Positions 46,363 to 47,434 of a stretch of DNA of 47,434 bases are shown here, in pieces. A model generated the notes under the pieces. The model was not told the origin of the DNA. It worked only from the letters and a program-made list of their open reading frames with translations, and ran no database searches. Origin of the DNA: Paracoccaceae bacterium (lineage in GTDB: Bacteria > Pseudomonadota > Alphaproteobacteria > Rhodobacterales > Rhodobacteraceae); NCBI GenBank assembly GCA_021648025.1, contig JAKITO010000026.1, positions 1 through 47,434 of the forward strand. The letters are read 5' to 3'. The position numbers and the translations under genes are program-made. Positions within the stretch are counted from its first letter, which is position 1. The number at the start of each line of letters is the position of its first letter.

Positions 46363-47039
46363 TTGAATTTATCCATCAGTTTTTGCAATGTACTACGGGT
46401 GTCCTGCGAGGTGGCGGCAGGCTCCTCAACCCTGGCGGGTTTCATCGCGACTTTGGGCGCAGAAGGACGTTGGGGCGTTGTACGCAACGCCACGGCGTTC
46501 ATGAATTTGCCACCATCACCGGTGGCCAGATGCGGCGCGCCATCGGATATACCATCCATCAGGTCGGCCAGCCAATCGGCATCACCACGGGCAAAATCAT
46601 GCAGCACATAGCCTGCCACCAGCTCTTTACGCCCCGGATGGCCGATACCCAGCCGTATCCGCGCATACCCGTCACCAATATGCCCATGCAGCGAACGCAG
46701 GCCATTGTGACCGGCATGGCCACCACCCTGTTTGAAACGCGCCTTACCCGGGGCAAGGTCAAGTTCGTCATGCAGAACCGTGACATCATCCGCATCGAGT
46801 TTGAAAAACCGCATCGCCTCGCCCACCGACTGACCCGAAAGGTTCATGAAGGTTTCCGGCTTCAATAACAGGGTCTTTTCACCGCCCAGCCGCCCTTCGC
46901 TAAGGCGACCCTGAAATTTGGCCTTCCACGGGTCAAACCCGTGGTCTTGGGCGATGCGGTCAACCGCCATGTAACCAATATTGTGCCGGTTCCGGGCGTA
47001 TTTCGCCCCGGGATTGCCCAGCCCGACAAGTAATCTCAT
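46359..47039 (-). CDS. pth: Peptidyl-tRNA hydrolase
   Basis: Recycles tRNA from drop-off peptidyl-tRNA. 226 residues: RLLVGLGNPGAKYARNRHNIG (about 2-22, with the catalytic His), the LSGQSVGEAM segment, VLHDELDLAPG with the catalytic Asp, and GGGHAGHNGLRSL. A C-terminal extension of about 40 residues (Pro/Ala-rich, ending LQKLMDKFN) goes beyond the core. rplY (L25), often upstream in relatives, is not in the visible DNA, which instead holds mobile-element sequence. Confidence 0.96.
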   Translation of the reverse strand: MRLLVGLGNPGAKYARNRHNIGYMAVDRIAQDHGFDPWKAKFQGRLSEGRLGGEKTLLLKPETFMNLSGQSVGEAMRFFKLDADDVTVLHDELDLAPGKARFKQGGGHAGHNGLRSLHGHIGDGYARIRLGIGHPGRKELVAGYVLHDFARGDADWLADLMDGISDGAPHLATGDGGKFMNAVALRTTPQRPSAPKVAMKPARVEEPAATSQDTRSTLQKLMDKFN

Positions 47040-47134
47040 AGCGCTCCGCCGTTTGGTTGTTTCGGCCTTTAATGCCCGGAATTACGACTGATTTCCAGTG
47101 GGCGGCAATCAGAATACAAATAAAGTCAGAATAA

Positions 47135-47311
47135 AACATCACATCTATTTGGGTTGTAAATGAGCGGTGGAAGCCAGGTTTTCTAGTTGCCGATTCCAGC
47201 AATGACCATGTTGTCAAAGCCTTTGAGGCCCGGATTGAAAAACTGGAGCGCCAGATGATCAGGTTGACCGAACAGGCAGAGCAAACTTACCGAGTTGGTC
47301 CTGAAATACTA
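47135..47311 (+). pseudogene. site-specific recombinase C-terminal fragment, cut by IS
   Basis: An open stretch with no upstream start (TAA at 47132-47134) includes VADSSNDHVVKAFEARIEK and LERQMIRLTEQ, the coiled-coil segment found late in serine-type recombinases of this group. The frame loses family character at about 47311, where GGGGCTGTTGACG begins the IS end, and hits TAG at 47326. The 47040-47134 stretch before it has no gene. Confidence 0.5.
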
Positions 47312-47356
47312 GGGGCTGTTGACGTTTAGGATTCACAAACCTAGTAATTTCTGATT

Positions 47357-47387
47357 CAAGGTTGCTAACAACAGGAGAGCAACCTTG
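47357..47387 (+). promoter_or_regulatory. hairpin around the transposase ribosome binding site
   Basis: Perfect 9-bp arms CAAGGTTGC (47357-47365) and GCAACCTTG (47379-47387) with a 13-base loop that contains the AGGAGAG ribosome binding site. The ATG follows the second arm immediately. Folding would constrain initiation. Confidence 0.6.
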
Positions 47388-47434
47388 ATGCGAAGAGTAT
47401 TGAACGACGCCCAGTGGGCCATTATCGAACCTTT
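47388..47434 (+). CDS. IS5-type transposase, N-terminus only
   Basis: Starts MRRVLNDAQWAIIEP and runs off the window. The LxDAQWAxIEP pattern is the opening of IS5-family (IS427-like) DDE transposases. AGGAG lies 10 bases ahead of the ATG in the loop of a hairpin. Only 15 codons are visible, so completeness and catalytic residues cannot be judged. Confidence 0.6.
   Translation, partial: MRRVLNDAQWAIIEP

Larger units (their letters stand above)
47312..47434 (+). mobile_element. IS5-family-like insertion sequence, left end
   Basis: It begins with GGGGCTGTTGACGTTTAGG as the apparent terminal sequence, directly following the disrupted recombinase. About 75 bases on, a transposase gene starts and leaves the window, so the right end and any target duplication are not visible. 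The exact family is not certain. Confidence 0.6.

Noticed and set aside
1..47434. tRNA, rRNA or other structured RNA genes
   Set aside because: I looked through the intergenic gaps and found no cloverleaf, rRNA or known ncRNA pattern; the gaps are short apart from oriC, 39267-40060 and the right edge.

Overview
The window is a gene-dense piece of an alphaproteobacterial main chromosome, almost certainly from the order Rhodobacterales (Roseobacter group). The evidence is the gene order hrcA-grpE / rph-rdgB-hemW / parB-parA-rsmG-mnmG-mnmE-rho-hemJ / maf-aroE-coaE-dnaQ-secB, the regB/senC-regA cluster, and the order tsaE-amgK-murU-addB-addA-trxA. I cannot name the genus. Most of the window is core, vertically inherited DNA. 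I do not see a new defence or biosynthetic system in it.

The centre of interest is the likely chromosomal replication origin at about 14480-14871, in the gap between hemJ and maf. It has one perfect and several near-perfect DnaA boxes and two AT-rich tracts. Genes diverge from it (hemJ, rho, mnmE, mnmG, rsmG, parA and parB leftward; maf, aroE, coaE and dnaQ rightward), and base skew flips across it. Two perfect parS sites lie 3.5-5.5 kb to its left, inside the first codons of rsmG and mnmG, next to parAB.

Layout, left to right. 1-7113: end of mutS, convergent hrcA-grpE, then the rph-rdgB-hemW-ybaN operon. 7103-14470: leftward parB/parA/rsmG/mnmG/mnmE/rho/hemJ. 14471-14871: oriC. 14872-17567: maf-aroE-coaE-dnaQ. 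17564-21070: envelope and export genes secB, fxsA, a Tim44-like gene, mltA and an Smr gene. 21051-25224: heat-shock protease operon hslV-(membrane protein)-hslU-MFS, with a sigma-32-like promoter. 25289-35773: a long leftward run, divL-like/tsaE/amgK/murU/addB/addA/trxA, closed by an intrinsic terminator. 35874-38627: redox regulators regB and senC-regA. 38676-39266: an HD hydrolase. 39267-40060: a decayed dehydrogenase pseudogene and a strong stem-loop. 40061-44415: the rbfA/truB/rpsO translation cluster, with an RTX-type calcium-binding protein, a DUF1643 protein and a phosphodiester glycosidase between its members. 44509-47039: dapB, a DUF2332 protein and pth. 47135-47434: a recombinase tail cut by an IS5-like insertion sequence whose transposase gene runs off the window.

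The genes serve origin firing and segregation (oriC, parABS), tRNA modification (mnmE, mnmG, tsaE), proteostasis (hrcA, grpE, hslUV, secB), DNA repair (mutS, addAB, dnaQ, rdgB, maf), cell-wall recycling (amgK, murU, mltA) and redox control (regBA, senC). The accessory parts are confined to about 39.3-41.6 kb and to the right edge.
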